A program made the position numbers and the translations under genes. This document shows, one piece after another, positions 12,601-26,200 of a stretch of DNA of 64,000 nt. The stretch comes from Paralichthys olivaceus. Taxonomy: Eukaryota > Chordata > Actinopteri > Pleuronectiformes > Paralichthyidae. Under the pieces are notes generated by a model. It worked only from the letters and a program-made list of their open reading frames with translations, was not told the DNA's origin and made no database searches. Position 1 is the first letter of the stretch. Each line of letters starts with the position of its first letter. The stretch spans positions 13,298,001 through 13,362,000 of the forward strand of contig NC_091100.1 in NCBI RefSeq assembly GCF_024713975.1, read 5' to 3'.

Positions 12601-15600
12601 GTACACGTGTGTTCTGTACTCCTTCCTCCCACCTGACTTCTTCTCTCCTCTCTCCCTTTTCAGGGAGCAGCTTTTGGTTTTCACATGATTGCTGCCAAGG
12701 CCGGGGAGCAGCTGGCTCCATTCCTGCCCCAGCTTGTGCCTCGTCTGTACCGCTACCAGTTCGACCCCAACCTGAGCATTCGTCAGGCCATGACCAGTAT
12801 CTGGGATGCCTTGGTCACTGATAAGACCCTGGTGAGAGTTGATAACTGTACAGATCTAGATCTTAGTAGAGCTTGTACCTCAGCAATCAAATCAAATTGC
12901 ACACAGTAATAGATATCAATCCCTTAAGTGCATCCATTTGTGTAATCTTACTAACACACAAAGGGACATGAGTGAAAACATAACCTGCTTGGCAGTTAAT
13001 AGGAACATACACACTCATACACATGTAAGTGTATTAAACTTGCATTTGAATGTGTGACATCTTCAGAAGTGATCATACTGAATGAATGAATGTGCATATA
13101 CTGTATGTTTGGATGTGTCTTAGGTGGATAAGTATCTTAAGGAGATCCTGCAGGATGTCATTACCAACTTGACCAGTAACACCTGGAGAATACGTGAATC
13201 CAGGTACAGCTCACACTCAATGCTTTTGTTGACACTTTTAAAACCATTAAAGGAATACTTGACTGGTCCTGACCGTTGTAATTATCGTGTTGTATTATTG
13301 CAGTTATTGCAGCCGTTTAGCATTTTGACCATTATAATCATGTAATATAGTCATTGAGCTTGTAATGTTGCACCTTGTAATATATAAATATATATATATA
13401 TTCTGATGAGTTTATTTTTTTCCACCAGCTGCCTGGCCCTGAATGACCTGGTTCGTGGGCGCCAAGCTGATGACCTCATCGATCATCTTGCAGAAATGTG
13501 GGAGGTGCTGTTCAGAGTCCTCGATGACATTAAGGTTAGTAGAAAATAATCAGAATTGATGTTGCTTTAATGTGCCGAGCACCAGTGATCACTGGTTCCA
13601 GGATTGAAACATGGGATGATGAAAGATTTGAGGATGTCATTACACATGAGTTCTTGAACAGGTCCACTTACTGTGTCATGTTTACATTTCAGGAATCTGT
13701 GAGGAAGGCTGCAGACCTGACACTGAAAACACTCAGTAAGGTCAGTATGTTTGCAGTCTGCCCTGTGTGTTTATGTTTCTATTTGTTTTTGTGGATATCC
13801 AAGTACCTGTCCCTTGAACACTCTCTCTCTGTTTTGTCCAGGTGTGTACTCGCATGTGTGAGTCTACAGGCGCTGCAGCCCAGAGAACTGTGGCAGTGCT
13901 GTTACCTACTCTGCTGGAAAAAGGCATCGTTAGCAATGTGTCAGAGGTCCGCTCGCTCAGGTAATGACTCCTTCCCCCGATGTCCTCCCCCTTTTTACCA
14001 TGTGACTTTAAAATTGATTATGTCAAAGCAACAAATGATTTAGTTCAGGGGAATACAAAATGGTTTAGTTTAATAAGGTGGGTGGCAAACTTGTTTTTTG
14101 GACCATTACAGTTTAAAACTCTCCCAGTCTGTTTGTCCACCCCAGCAAAATGAAACCTGATACTTTGTAATTTACAGGATACTTACATATGATCCTTAAA
14201 GCAGAATTTTTTTGCTGATCAAGATGAGTTGCTAATTTATTTGGTTTTGAGTAACTAATCAAAATCACCAGAATCGCGTCTGAATGTCAGGTTGCGATTT
14301 TGTGCCACATTGTTCACTGTCTACTCTTCTCTTAACCTCTCAGTATCCAGACCCTGGTGAAGATCAGTAAGACGGCCGGTGCCAGACTAAAGCCTCACGC
14401 TTCCCGACTCATCCCAGCCCTACTGGAGGCCCTCAGCACCCTGGAGCCTCAGGTCCTCAACTACCTCAGCCTCCGAGCCACGGAGCAGGAGAAGGTAACC
14501 TCAGACATGCACTGCATCCTCATCCAAAGACTCTATCACAGATTAGATTGCACATCGTCATGAATTATTTATTTATTTTGTCATTCCAGAGCGCCATGGA
14601 TGCTGCCAGACTAAGTGCTGCCAAGTCCTCCCCAATGATGGAGACCATTAACATGGTAAAAAGAAAAAGTCATGATCCTTTTGGTCTCTCAATTGATACA
14701 TGTCTTGACTTTTGGGTTCCTAAACACAATAGAAATTGTCTTAGATTGTGGATGTTTCTGCTTTAAAGCCTGACAATTCTGTACCTGTGTGTCTTTGTGC
14801 ACAGTGTCTGCAGCACCTTGATGTTTCTGTGCTGGGGGAGCTGGTTCCGAGGCTCTGTGAGCTGCTGAAGAGTGGAGTAGGCTTAGGCACCAAGGTAAGA
14901 CACGCCTGTATCATTCATTCATTTGTTGATGCTTTAAAGGAATTCTTTACATCTTCCTGTCAATATCTTGTACATCCATCCATGTTTTTCCTTCGTAAAG
15001 CTTTTTGGCTCAACTCCTGTTGTTCTTAACTGTAGCTGTATGAATACATCTGACTTGACTTTCCTCTCTAATATTAGTAAAGGTATAGTTTTCCCAGTTG
15101 ACCTGCTAATGTTTGCCTGCTCTTTGTAGGGTGGCTGTGCGAGTGTAATTGTTTCACTGACGGTGCAGTGTCCTCAGGACCTCACCCCTTATTCAGGTAC
15201 ATCTCAAGTTTTCATCTGTTCCTGTCATGTATTTACTTTTGGTGCAAATCAGCTAATAACAGGCAAATCTTTGGTGCTTCCAGGTAAACTGATGAGCGCC
15301 CTGCTGAACAGTGTCCATGACAGAAGCACTGTAGTGCAGAAAGCATTTGCATTTGCTTTGGGACACTTAGTCAGGGTAAGTTGGATAAGTAAATTTATAA
15401 ATATATAATATAATATATATCTTAATATATATACATATGTTGTTCTCAGAGTAACTCACAAAGCATTGTTTTTATACCTGTTTGCCCCATCAGACAGCAA
15501 AAGACAGCAGTGTGGAGAAACTACTACTGAAACTCAACACCTGGTACTTGGAGAAAGAAGGTGAGACAAAAGAAAATGTAAAATGACAACGAGTTTCTGC

Positions 15601-18284
15601 ATGGAACCAAACAACTTTGCTCTCCTGTTTTCTTTCTGGTTCATCATTCCCTCTTTTACCCACAGAGCCAGTGTATAAGTCATCGTGTGTGTTGATCGTG
15701 CATGCCATCAGCCACTACAGTCCGGATGTGCTAAAGGGACATGCAGGAGTGGCCCTGCCGTTAGCTTTCTTGGGGATGCATCAGGCTCCAGGTCCTGATG
15801 AGGAGAAAGGAGAGAGCCATGACGCCACACTGTGGGCCGAGGTGTGGCAGGAGAATGTCCCAGGTGAGAAATATACAGTATAATACACGCGATTTAAAAT
15901 AAACATTTTTGGTCATTATTAAAGAGCACCGTGCTTATTCAATGCCTTCATCAACAAATCAAAAGTTAGTTTTATTTCCAAGCAATGAAGGACAAAATAC
16001 TATGGCAAACTAATATGGCACGAGTCACATACAATCAAAATAGATGAGAATGTGTAATGAAAGTTTAAAAAAAACATTTAACAGGATAACAGAATTGTAA
16101 TTATGATAACTTGACGTTTTATACTCTGAATCCAGGAAGCTTCGGAGGCATCAGACTCTACATGACGGAGCTGATCACTATCACGCAGAAAGCTCTGCAG
16201 TCCCAGTCCTGGAAGATGAAGGCTCAGGGTGCTGCTGCCATGGCAACCGTCGCCAAGGAGCAGATGGGCTCATTGGTGGCACCACACCTTGGCTTGGTGC
16301 TCACAGCTTTAATGCAGGGACTGACCGGTCGCACCTGGGCGGGCAAGGTAATGACTGTTCATTCAAGATTTAACCTTAAAAATAAACTGATATTTGTGAT
16401 TAATGCAAAACTTTTTTCTTTTTTCTTGCAGGAGGAGCTGTTGAAAGCCATTGGATCAGTGGTGAGCAAATGCAGGTGAGATTCATTCTCCCACTTATTG
16501 TCAGAATTATGTGGAAGGCAACATTCACTTTCTGTCTTTCTTACTGTTTTTATTCTTACTGTTGCTTTTAGTGCCGAGCTGCAGAAGCCTTGGCCAGGTC
16601 AACCCACTGTCCCTGAGGTTCTGGAGGTTGTGTTGAAGGAATGCCGCAAAGAGAGTCTGGTGTACAAAATGGCCGCTTTGCGTTGTGCGGGAGATGTGCT
16701 CCACAGCAGCCAGGAGGACCGCTTTAGTGACATGGCAGAGATCCTTCTCCCTCTTATCAAGAAGGTTCGTTATCACAGCTTCTCATTTAGTATTGCCTGG
16801 TTTTTGTAATGGTGCCATATTTAAAAACATTTCTGGGTTTTAAGACTGTGCTCAGTCTGTCTTCTTCAAACCCAACAGAGCTGCCCAGAGAGCGGTGCAG
16901 CGTCCCCGAGGTCAATGGAGGACGATGATGACAGAGATGTGAAGGAGAAAGAGCTGCAGACTGAAGCTTTGCTTTGTGCTTTCGAGACTCTGGGAAAGAC
17001 GTGGCCCAAGAACCCACAGACTCAGGGTAAAGTTTAGTCAAATAATAAACATTGTTTTCACAAAATACGTTTAATAAATGCACATCTTGAGATGTGACTC
17101 ACAAACTAATGTGAAGTGTGTGTGTGTGTGTGTAGCTCGTTTCCAGGTGGATGTTTGCACTCTAATGTGTGAAAAGCTCAAGCGAAGCACTTGGAAAGTG
17201 CAGCTGGCTGTTCTACAGTCCATGAAGTTGTTCTTCCAGGGGTAAGAACCAACAAACAATTCCTTATCAACCATTCTCTTATATTTTCTTTTCTTAAATT
17301 AATCATGAGGGTTCCAAGTTGATAGATTTCTGCTCACATTTTTAAATTGAAGATTATTTGAAGACATTAGCTGTTAATCTTTTTGTTCTGTAGGTTACTG
17401 CTGCTGGAGAAAGGCAGTGAAGACTTTAACACACTGTCCCAGATCCTCACAGAGACGAGTGCTGGTCTCACATACCCGTTAGGTACTGGCCCCACAATCT
17501 CAAAGCATTTTGCATTAGACTCTTTATATTTGTGTTTCATCACCATATTTTTTTTCCTTTCCAGAAAACAAAAGTTACTCGTCTGTGAGGACAGAGGCTT
17601 TGTCAGTTGTGGATTTGATCGTAAAGAGAACTGGAGGTACATTTTTTTGTCATGACTCTCTAATGGTGAACTGTTCTAAATTGTGAGTGTGCATCAAAAA
17701 GAGTGGAGCTTATTATGTTTATACAGTTTCAGGTAACATATTCTCTGCCTGGAACAGAGTTGAACAGTTCAAATTGATTCCTGTTGCCAGTCTTTCCAGT
17801 CTTGGTCTTAGCTGTGTGGCTTGAGGTTGCAACACGATCAGTGTTTCCAAACATATCTGTTTAGACGCTTGAAATCTCAGGAGTAGTTTGGAGGGCGGTC
17901 ATGCCCATAGCAACACTTGTGTGTTTTAAAACTAGAACTCAGAAGAGGGGATGTAGCTTAAGATGGAGGACCATTGTGATTTCTAATACTAAGATTTTAT
18001 ATTTTAATTCATGTTCAATATCAGTATGAATGTTTTTGGTTTACTCTCTTGTAATATACAAACACGTAATGTTTACATTTGGACTGTTCTATATATATAT
18101 CAGAGATTATTGATGTGTCACTGATGAAATATTCTTGTGAACAGAGAGTGAGCAGTGGGACTGTGTGTCTGTGAAGAGCCGGGAGCAGCTGCAGCGCTCC
18201 CTCTCCACGCTGCAGTCCGACAGCAGACCCGACCTGAGGGATAAGGCTCAGGAGCTGCGTCGACACATCCAGAGTCAACCCTGA
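3659..18284 (+). CDS. ecpas: Proteasome adapter and scaffold protein ECM29 (complete, 49 exons)
   Basis: ECM29 is a large HEAT-repeat protein that binds the 26S proteasome, bridging core and regulatory particles and helping target it to membranes. The joined product is 1846 residues, about the human length, and matches vertebrate ECPAS throughout ([56 protein letters not shown]). Every intron is GT...AG and the phases close exactly to a TGA. Exons: 3659-3680, 4491-4621, 5059-5175, 5477-5595, 5784-5933, 6095-6272, 6515-6654, 6758-6836, 6932-7051, 7192-7277, 7389-7464, 7549-7598, 7693-7759, 7890-8012, 8096-8199, 8423-8546, 8651-8731, 8830-9046, 9304-9395, 9529-9663, 9763-9934, 10181-10353, 10480-10581, 10781-10904, 11287-11432, 11831-11885, 12022-12136, 12272-12340, 12454-12571, 12664-12831, 13124-13203, 13429-13534, 13693-13740, 13842-13960, 14344-14494, 14590-14655, 14805-14894, 15130-15196, 15284-15375, 15494-15560, 15666-15863, 16136-16347, 16432-16475, 16572-16764, 16879-17026, 17136-17241, 17394-17482, 17565-17636, 18145-18284. 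The start (MAAQDEL) is in a 22-base first coding exon, shorter at the N-terminus than one human isoform. Least certain are exon 1 and the ends of exons 10 and 46. Confidence 0.96.
4295..4318. repeat. (CA)n microsatellite in ecpas intron 1
   Basis: A short perfect CA run follows 'gtctctcacac'. It is intronic and has no evident function. Confidence 0.85.
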
Positions 18285-18687
18285 ACAGACACGCACATAA
18301 AGAGAGAGCTCATAGAGTCCGCCAAATACATACAGATACACACAGAGTACAAAGCAAGAAAACAGCATCAATGTCTTTTAACATAGTAATGAGTAACACA
18401 AATCATTCACTACTTCTCTGTCTGACCTCTTTGCCAAAACAGTTGTCTCTTTACGCAGATATTTCCAAACTCCTCAATCATGCATCCATATTCATTTAAC
18501 CTGTGGGCTTTGAAACTGACCTGTGCAACAGAGCACTCCAATCAAGCTGAATGACTGAAGCTTGAAGAGACCACATTAACGCAACTTGCCCTGAGTCTGG
18601 ACTCTCAGCGACACCGGTGGAGGGCGAGGCTAATTTTTGTAACGTGTCAAGCTTAACTTGGTTCATTTAAATGGACAGCAAGATGAT

Positions 18688-19020
18688 AATAAATGCTATA
18701 TAAACCAATCTGTTAGGTTTGTGGACACTGTATACCTGTAGCCCCAAAGTGTGGACTTTTACTACTGTTGTGAGTTTGCCTACTCATTAATTATCTGAAC
18801 ATCAGCGGGTCGTACACGCAGGAAGACAGACTTTACGCTCTGGTTCACAGTTTGTGTACTTTGAGCTCAAAGTCCTGACGCCTGTGTTTGTTCCTGCTGG
18901 TGAAGGTGGAGGAGCTGGTAGAAAGCCTATTTTGTGAAATGTTGAGAATGAGAAAAAAAACCCTGCTGTTAAATTCGAAGTGATGCTATAGCTGTTTGAA
19001 ATTGTCCCTGATGAAATAAA
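18688..19020 (+). terminator. ecpas: ecpas 3' UTR poly(A) signals
   Basis: Two canonical AATAAA hexamers follow the stop codon, at 18688-18693 and 19015-19020. The second, preceded by AT-rich sequence and followed by a T/G-rich stretch, is the likelier main site and gives a 3' UTR of about 0.75 kb. Which is used cannot be told from sequence. Confidence 0.6.
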
Positions 19021-19246
19021 ACTACCTTGGTAATTTGATGACTTTATAGTGTCTTAGCACAGCGTGGTTGTAGATCGGTGGCAGACTTGTCAGGTGCTGA
19101 GGAGAGGTATGAAACCACATGTACTGATCGAGTATAAATAATGTGAAAATCTCAAGCTCAGAAGCTTTGCTGCTTAATGCAACACCTGATAGTGTTCCTT
19201 TAGATTTTGTGTTAACGTTAGAACCTAGAACCAGATGCATTACCTT

Positions 19247-19560
19247 ATAATAATAATTTCATTTATATTGCAAAGTATGAATTAAACATGATGAAAGTAA
19301 TGAAATTTAAAAAATGTAACATGATAAAATAATAATAGTTTCAGCCATACCAATAATTAAGAAAACATCTTACAAAACAGGTGAGCTTTAATAAGGTTTT
19401 TGAAAGAAGATGCTGAGTTAACCTGCAGGAAATCTTTAAATGTTAAAAGCCTGGCAGCAGTGTTTTGTATTAGTTGTAATCTTTGCATATTCCATTTGCT
19501 GAAACCTGCAAAGAATCAATATATTACATATTTTTCAGAATTGTCAACAAGACAAATGGT
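19247..19560. mobile_element. Degraded 3' portion of a LINE-type retroelement
   Basis: The block contains 'aaaacaggtgagctttaata', 'tttgaaagaagatgctgagtt' and 'gttaaaagcctggcagcag' then tgttttgtattagttg. This order is familiar from the 3' regions of abundant teleost LINEs. It lies in the gap between the ecpas and smc2 3' ends. No coding capacity remains. Confidence 0.5.
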
Positions 19561-19822
19561 TGATTAAGCAAGGAAGTGATCTATACTGAGGTCAAAATCT
19601 TTGAATCACTGAACTTCTTTGCTTACACCTCCTATAAAGATGTAATATGTGGTATATACAGATAAACTACTGTACTGTTGTGCTTGCACTCTTGTTGTTC
19701 CTGTTGCTGCCACTAGTCGGCAACAAAGTCATGCATTTTTAAATCCAATAGATGGCTTTCACTTTGTAAAGCACAATGGAAACAAACCAAATCAATACTC
19801 AGACTCGACATTTGAGATTTAC

Positions 19823-19828
19823 TTTATT
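19823..19828 (-). terminator. smc2: smc2 poly(A) signal
   Basis: TTTATT on the plus strand is AATAAA on the minus strand, 373 bases past the smc2 stop codon. It is the only canonical hexamer I noticed in a suitable position. Confidence 0.55.
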
Positions 19829-20200
19829 TACTAAAATATATAGTCCCATCAGATGCATATAAATGATCAATAGGAAGAGTGTGAACACAAGTTGCACAAG
19901 AGAGGACAGACAAAAACAACTTTACAGTGAAAAGGTTTGAAATAGACAAACATGAGAACAGCTGAACAGAGAGAACATGGCATGAAACAGAAATACAGCC
20001 TGAGGGTCTTCACAAGACCAACTATAAATGACTGAACTCTTAAAAGCATTATGAGTAATTACTATCCACAGAGCAAACAGGAGTAGGCACAGCTCATCAG
20101 TTATTAACAAATACCACATTTTCTTATGTTACGTGATTTCGCTTCAGGATAAAGACATAATAGAGTGAATATGTCCTGCTGTACTGCTCCTATATAATAA

Positions 20201-23200
20201 TTAGCTGATGAGCTGTTTGGTCCTCTTGTCTTTCTGACGAGCCTTGTCTTGGCCCTTCTGGGGAAGGTTGGCGTCACTCTGGCTGAGCGCAGTCCGCGAC
20301 ACTGCGGACATGCCATCGACAAACTTCGTCTTAAACAGGACGTTGGCGTTGGTGAACATGCCGTCCTTCAGGGACACCACCACAAACTGTAGGGAGAGTT
20401 CAAATGCACGTTGGACATGATGTTTGTAAAGAAAAGCTTATATCTAAATATTAAATGTATGCTCCAATCGGCTTTAACTGACCTGTGAGTGTCTAAAATG
20501 TGTGCGCAGCATCTGTCCAATGTTCTGTGTGTGGGAAAGATCCAGAGCAGCATCCACCTCGTCTAAGATGTAGATGGGGGCGGGTTTGAACAACAGCATG
20601 GCCAGAATGAGAGACAAGGCCACCAGTGATCTGAAAACACAAGCAGGGTGGTTGATGAAAAGTGATGACAAAGAAACCTCTCACTAAAGAAGTAAAGAAC
20701 ATTTCAACCACAAATAAATGACACCTGATGACCATGTAAGTGGTTCTGCTGACCTTTGCCCTCCACTGAGCTCAGTGAGGTTCTCCTTCCAGGTGTTGCC
20801 CAAGGCCACCTTGAACTCCAGACCCTCCAACACACCACAGCCCTGAGGGGGAGCCAGCTTAGCAGTGGCCCCCGGCAGCAGGGTGGAGAAAATGGAGCCA
20901 AAGTCCTTGTTTACCTAGAGAGAGAGAGAGAAACAATAAAATGTTAAGAAAAAGGTTTTGTGAGGTGCGACCAAATCCATAAAAGCAATATTTAAACTGA
21001 TTCAAACCACAGGGATCAATTCTCAGCTGTCAATTTGATCGCTATTGTTGAATCCTTTAGTTTTCTTATATCTCTAACATCAGTTTCAGTGACTTCTTTT
21101 AAAGCATGATGGAGTTTACACTAGTAAAAACAACCAGTGACAGATTTGACAGAGGAAAACATGAAGAAAAAGTAAAAATCCTCCAAATAAAGAAATGTGC
21201 AAAAATAAGAAAAGGGACATAGAGGCAGAAATGTTTGTGTGGGGGTAGTGGGAGGGAACCTCCATCTGGACCAGAGGATGAATCAGTGCAGGTGAGAGCT
21301 GTTAGCTGATTGATCCTCTGGTACAAAAGGCAGAGGCTGAGCTGTCTCACATAGACACGCTGGACAGAGACACACAAGGACTGAAATGCAGAGACAGAGC
21401 TGAAAAGCTGAAAGACATATTTTGAGGTGTATGTCTTGAGTTTAGTTGAGTGATCACTAAAGATGCTGCAAAGCAACACATATCTCTGGCTGTGTGTGGG
21501 AGAGCCCAGTGACACGGTCAACTGCCACAGTATGTTTTATCAATGTATTAATGTTGTTCATGTCCAGTTAATGTAAATACAAAATGTATTGGGGATAAAG
21601 TAGCCAGCTATTAATATATTTTTGAAAAATCTGTATAAATGCCATGGTAACACCTGACAGCTGAACAAGTTTACATTGTATCATTGTGTGTCCATATTAA
21701 AAAGTCACATTTATCAATGAAAGATGGAAAAGAGACGATAAATAGAAGAAAAAGAAATGAAATTGCAAAAAGATGGACGACCTTCTGCCATGCCACGTTG
21801 AGAGCCTCGTTCTTCTTCTGGTCCAGCTCTTCGATGGTCTGCAGGATCTTTGCTTTATCGTTCTCCACAATCCTTTTCTTCTTCATCAGGTCATTGTACT
21901 GCAGAAAGATGAGGGAGCTGTTAGACAAAACTGTGGTTGACATTTTTTTTTGCATTTTGTTATTCCACCGTCTCTTTGTCCCCACCCTCTCCTCCGCCTC
22001 GTTCAGCATGTTCATGGCCCTCTTGTTGATGTTCCTCTCCAGCTTGCTGGTCGTCTCCTCCAGTTTCTTCAGCCGCTGGCCTGCCTCGCGTGGGTTGTTG
22101 GTCTTAAAGTCGTAGGAGGTGTTTGGTTGACCGAAGAAGTGGCGCTCTGATTGGATCCAGTCGTGTTCCTCCAGCATCCGAGACACCTGGAGGAGGATAA
22201 AAAGGCAAAGGGAAGCAGAAATGTTTAAGAGACCAACATCGGAGTAAATAAGAATATATATACACTTTACTATTGTAGAAGCTAATTAATGTTGTGTTTA
22301 CCTTGTCAGCAGCGTCATGGCTGTCTTTGCGGTGTTTGCTGATGTTGTGCTCCAGCTCCTTTATCTTCAGCTGAAATTCATTGTTCTGCTCCCTCATCTT
22401 ATTTGCCTCAGTGCTTTTCCCCTGGAGGATTCAAATGGACAAATGTAAGAATTGATTTCAATTAATCAAACAGTCAAGTGCAAGCAGTAAAATGATCTAT
22501 CACCACACAACTGAAATGAGACACCAGATGAGAGAATTTAAAAAAAAAAGTGAAGTGAACATATGGTGTAAGATTAATTCCATAATTATGAGTTCTCAAA
22601 CCTATCTATTGAAAACCTTCTCAAGAGGAAATTTAAAAACCAAAGCATTGAATCAAAAACTATATTTACCTTGAGCTCTTTGTCCTGAGCCATGATCACC
22701 TCCTTCTGCTTGGCTAGATCCTCCTGAGCTTTACGCAAATCCTCCTGCATCCCCAGAGAAAATTAAGAATAGTGAGGGCAAGTGAGAGTCATTTCTAGAC
22801 ATATCAACGTCACACTAAACATGCAACTTTAAAATGTGCCTGATCCTTTGGAGATGGAAACATCCTTTAAAGTGCAAACTCTTAATGTGGCCATGATATA
22901 ATTTCATATATTCAGACGTGTTCAGAATGACACAATTACCTTGTTCTGGGATACAGTGCAGGCCATGCTGTCTATCTGCTCCTGGATGGCCTTCATGGCT
23001 TCATCTACAGCCTGAATCTGCTGCTCATAACCAGCCTGTTCCCTCCGCAGCTCCTCTAGCTCCAGGGCCACAGCATCAGACTCCTGAATTTAACAAGAAA
23101 AAAAGACATTTAATACATTTGTCAAATGCAGATTTCAGTTGAATAATAATGTTACATGAAATGGATAATTGTGAAGAACAGCGTGTGTGTGTGTGTCCGG

Positions 23201-26200
23201 TGTACCTGCTGCTTCTCCTTCAGTTTCTTGTTGAAGACATCAGCTTTGCCTTTGGCAGCATTGAGCTTCTGCTGAGCAGCTTTCAGCTCCTTCTCCCTCT
23301 CTGCTTCAGCATTTTTCATCTTGTTCTCCAACACCTTGTACTTTTCTTCCGCCCGCTTCTGCACATCCTTAGTGACTCGCAAAGTCTCCTCACTCTCCTC
23401 TGGATTAGACAACAACACCACAGTTAGCATGCGATTGTACGGTACAGACGTGACTTTAAAACTATTGGTGTGAAACCAGTAGCATTCTGACCGATGGCTT
23501 TGCGCAGCCTCTCCAGCTCCTCTTGCTGCTGGTGGAAGGAGCTCTGTTGTAGCTTGGCCTGCAGAATCTGTTCCTCCTCCACCTTCAGCTCATGCTGCTG
23601 CTTCAGCTGACGATACCTGGAAGGAGCAAATGTGGTGGATCGAAGAGTTGGGGTTAGGTGGGGAAAAAGATGTGATCATGAAAAGCTAGGATAAACCTAG
23701 ATAGGTGGATTTGAAAGCATGTTGTCAGGCACACAGTAGTGAATGAACGTTGGAAACAAGTATTGCTATTGGAGAGTTTTTTTTAATCTGATAATTTATT
23801 GGCAGATATTCTAAATTATATATAATATATCTCACAACTACATATTTCAATATATTTTATTTGTGTTTGCATTTTCATACTTCTCAGCAGTTCCCTTAAG
23901 GCTGGCCAGTTGTTGCTCAGTATCTTGTAGCTGGGCCTCCTTCTCCTTCAAGTTGTCCTGAACCTCCTTCAGCTCCTGCAGACTGGTCAGAACTGATGCC
24001 GACTGGGAGCGAGCGCCTGGAGGAGAAAAACAAGGGAAATCAAATGGTAGGAGTATCTTTTTGAATTCTATGTATGGGAATTGAGATTATTTAACCACAG
24101 GCAGAGAAGTTGAAACTAAAATGGATATAATAAACACACTTTTAAGCATCTTCTGGTTAAAAAGGACACCACTGAAAAACATCTTTAGTATTTTTTCTTT
24201 ATTGATGACTCAGGACACATACTCCTTTACGTTCATCCTCCTTGCTCTCACCTCCGCTCAGAGTTCCCTGTGGGTCGAAGATGTCCCCTCCGAGAGTGAC
24301 AGTCTTAGTCATCACCTGCCTGTCAAAAGCCACTTTCTTGGCATTGTCCAGGGTGTCGCACACCAGTGTGGAGCCAAAGACGTACTCCATGGCCTTACGC
24401 AGGTCAGACTCATAGCCCACCAGGGACAGAGCAGTGTGGACATTATCTTTTCCAACCTGACAGAGAGAAGGGACAGAAGAAACAAAAGGGAGTGAGAAAG
24501 AAATGGTGTATTAGAAAAGACAATGTGTCAAGATAAAAATAAAAATAAAAACATAATTTCTGTATAGAGATCTCTCACCAGGCTCTTGGCGCTGTTGACC
24601 ACTCTGTCGTGGAGTGTCTTGGCTGAGATCTTGTTCAGGGGAATGATGGTGTACCTCCGCTGCAGCTCTCCTTTCTCCAGCAGCTTTTTACCAGTCACCT
24701 GGCAAAGACACAAACATCCCCATGTTACAATATAAAGTAAATGTGGTGACAATAGAAAGACGTGCACAATGACAGTGACACTGCGTTACCTCTGTGTCTA
24801 CTACGATGTTGTAGAGACGTCCTCCTGCCACCACCTCCAGTGCTGTTGCATAAGAGACGTCACGGACTGTGATCAAGTTAGCTAGCAGCCCCTTTACTTT
24901 GCTGTGGTCCCAGCCACGCTCTGGGTCCCTGCAAGAAAACAAACAATGCACGAAACACTTAGGGATTTTCTTTTTACTACAAGTTAATTAACAGGTGATA
25001 GTTACAATCAGGCAAAAACAAATCCATCACTTAGTTTAAAGAATAAGTCAGATAAACTTTTACTTGGAATCAACTTACACCCATACAGCTCTCTAAGCTC
25101 TAACTGATTAGACCTATCATACAGATTGATTTGATTACTCTTATGTTCATTTCTTTCAGTTAACTTGGACGCTTGTTTTTAATCAAACTGGACAATGTAC
25201 CAATACAATGTTGACATATTACGATATAAGATGCAATTTAATCTTGAATTTTGCAGATCAGTCGATAGAGAAAAATCACTGTTAGTTTCAGCCCTGAATG
25301 TAAAAGTATTTTCATATTAACTTGATTAACAAAAAAAACTCCTGTAAGTGTGTAAGGCAGTTTACTCAAATAAACTGGGTTGTTATTATTAGGAGCACAA
25401 CAAAGTATGAATATTGATATTCAAAATATATTGTAATATTAAGATGGTGAATAAATTCAGTCAGGGAGTCCGTACCTGTAGTCAAAGCGCAAATTGGGGA
25501 ATCGTGACACAAGACGTTCATAGGTCTCTTTAAGTTTAGAGACTTCTCTGGACAGCTGTCGTCTTTTGTCCAGCAGACTTTCCTCCTTCCCATCTGCAAA
25601 CAGACAGACACACCCCCACTGATTACACAGGACATTTTCAGAAGGGGAACTAAATATACAAGAATTGTTTGTACAGAGACAAACACACACAGATGCATGC
25701 AATGTACCTTCATAGTTGAGTTTAGAAAGCTCAGCCTCAAGCTTCTCCCTATTTCTTCTCACAGCCTGTAGGCTGTCCTGGTCCTTCTTGTAGCCTCCGT
25801 CCATCTTTTTCACTTCTGCCTGTTTGGTCTTCAGCTCAGTCTGGGCATGTTTCAGTGTCATCTGGGCCTGGACAGATAGAAGGACCACAGTGACAAGATG
25901 AACAGACAGTACTTTGTTAATTCCAAATAGACATTGCAGTGTTGCAGCAATGACTTCTCATTTTGCACAAAAACATCTAATTCCTGGCAGATATTTAAGA
26001 TTTTTTCCTCACCTGCTTGGCCTCAGTATCTGCCTTGCTCATGTCATTTTTGCAGGTCATCATCTGCCCAGCCAGTGTGGCTTCCTCTCCATCTTCATTG
26101 GTGGAGAGACCTGCAGACACAGCTTTGAAATGCTGTTCAGCTGCCTCAAGAGCTGTACTGTCCTTCTGTCCGTCGTCCTGTAGAGTCTGAAGCTGCTCCA

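Noticed and set aside
13570..14043. 157-codon plus-strand open frame
   Set aside because: It covers an ecpas exon in frame, then runs through a 101-base intron and out of frame. It is an artefact of continuous translation across a spliced gene.
21684..22115. 143-codon plus-strand open frame
   Set aside because: It is the antisense shadow of two smc2 exons and their short intron. The minus-strand reading matches SMC2 precisely.
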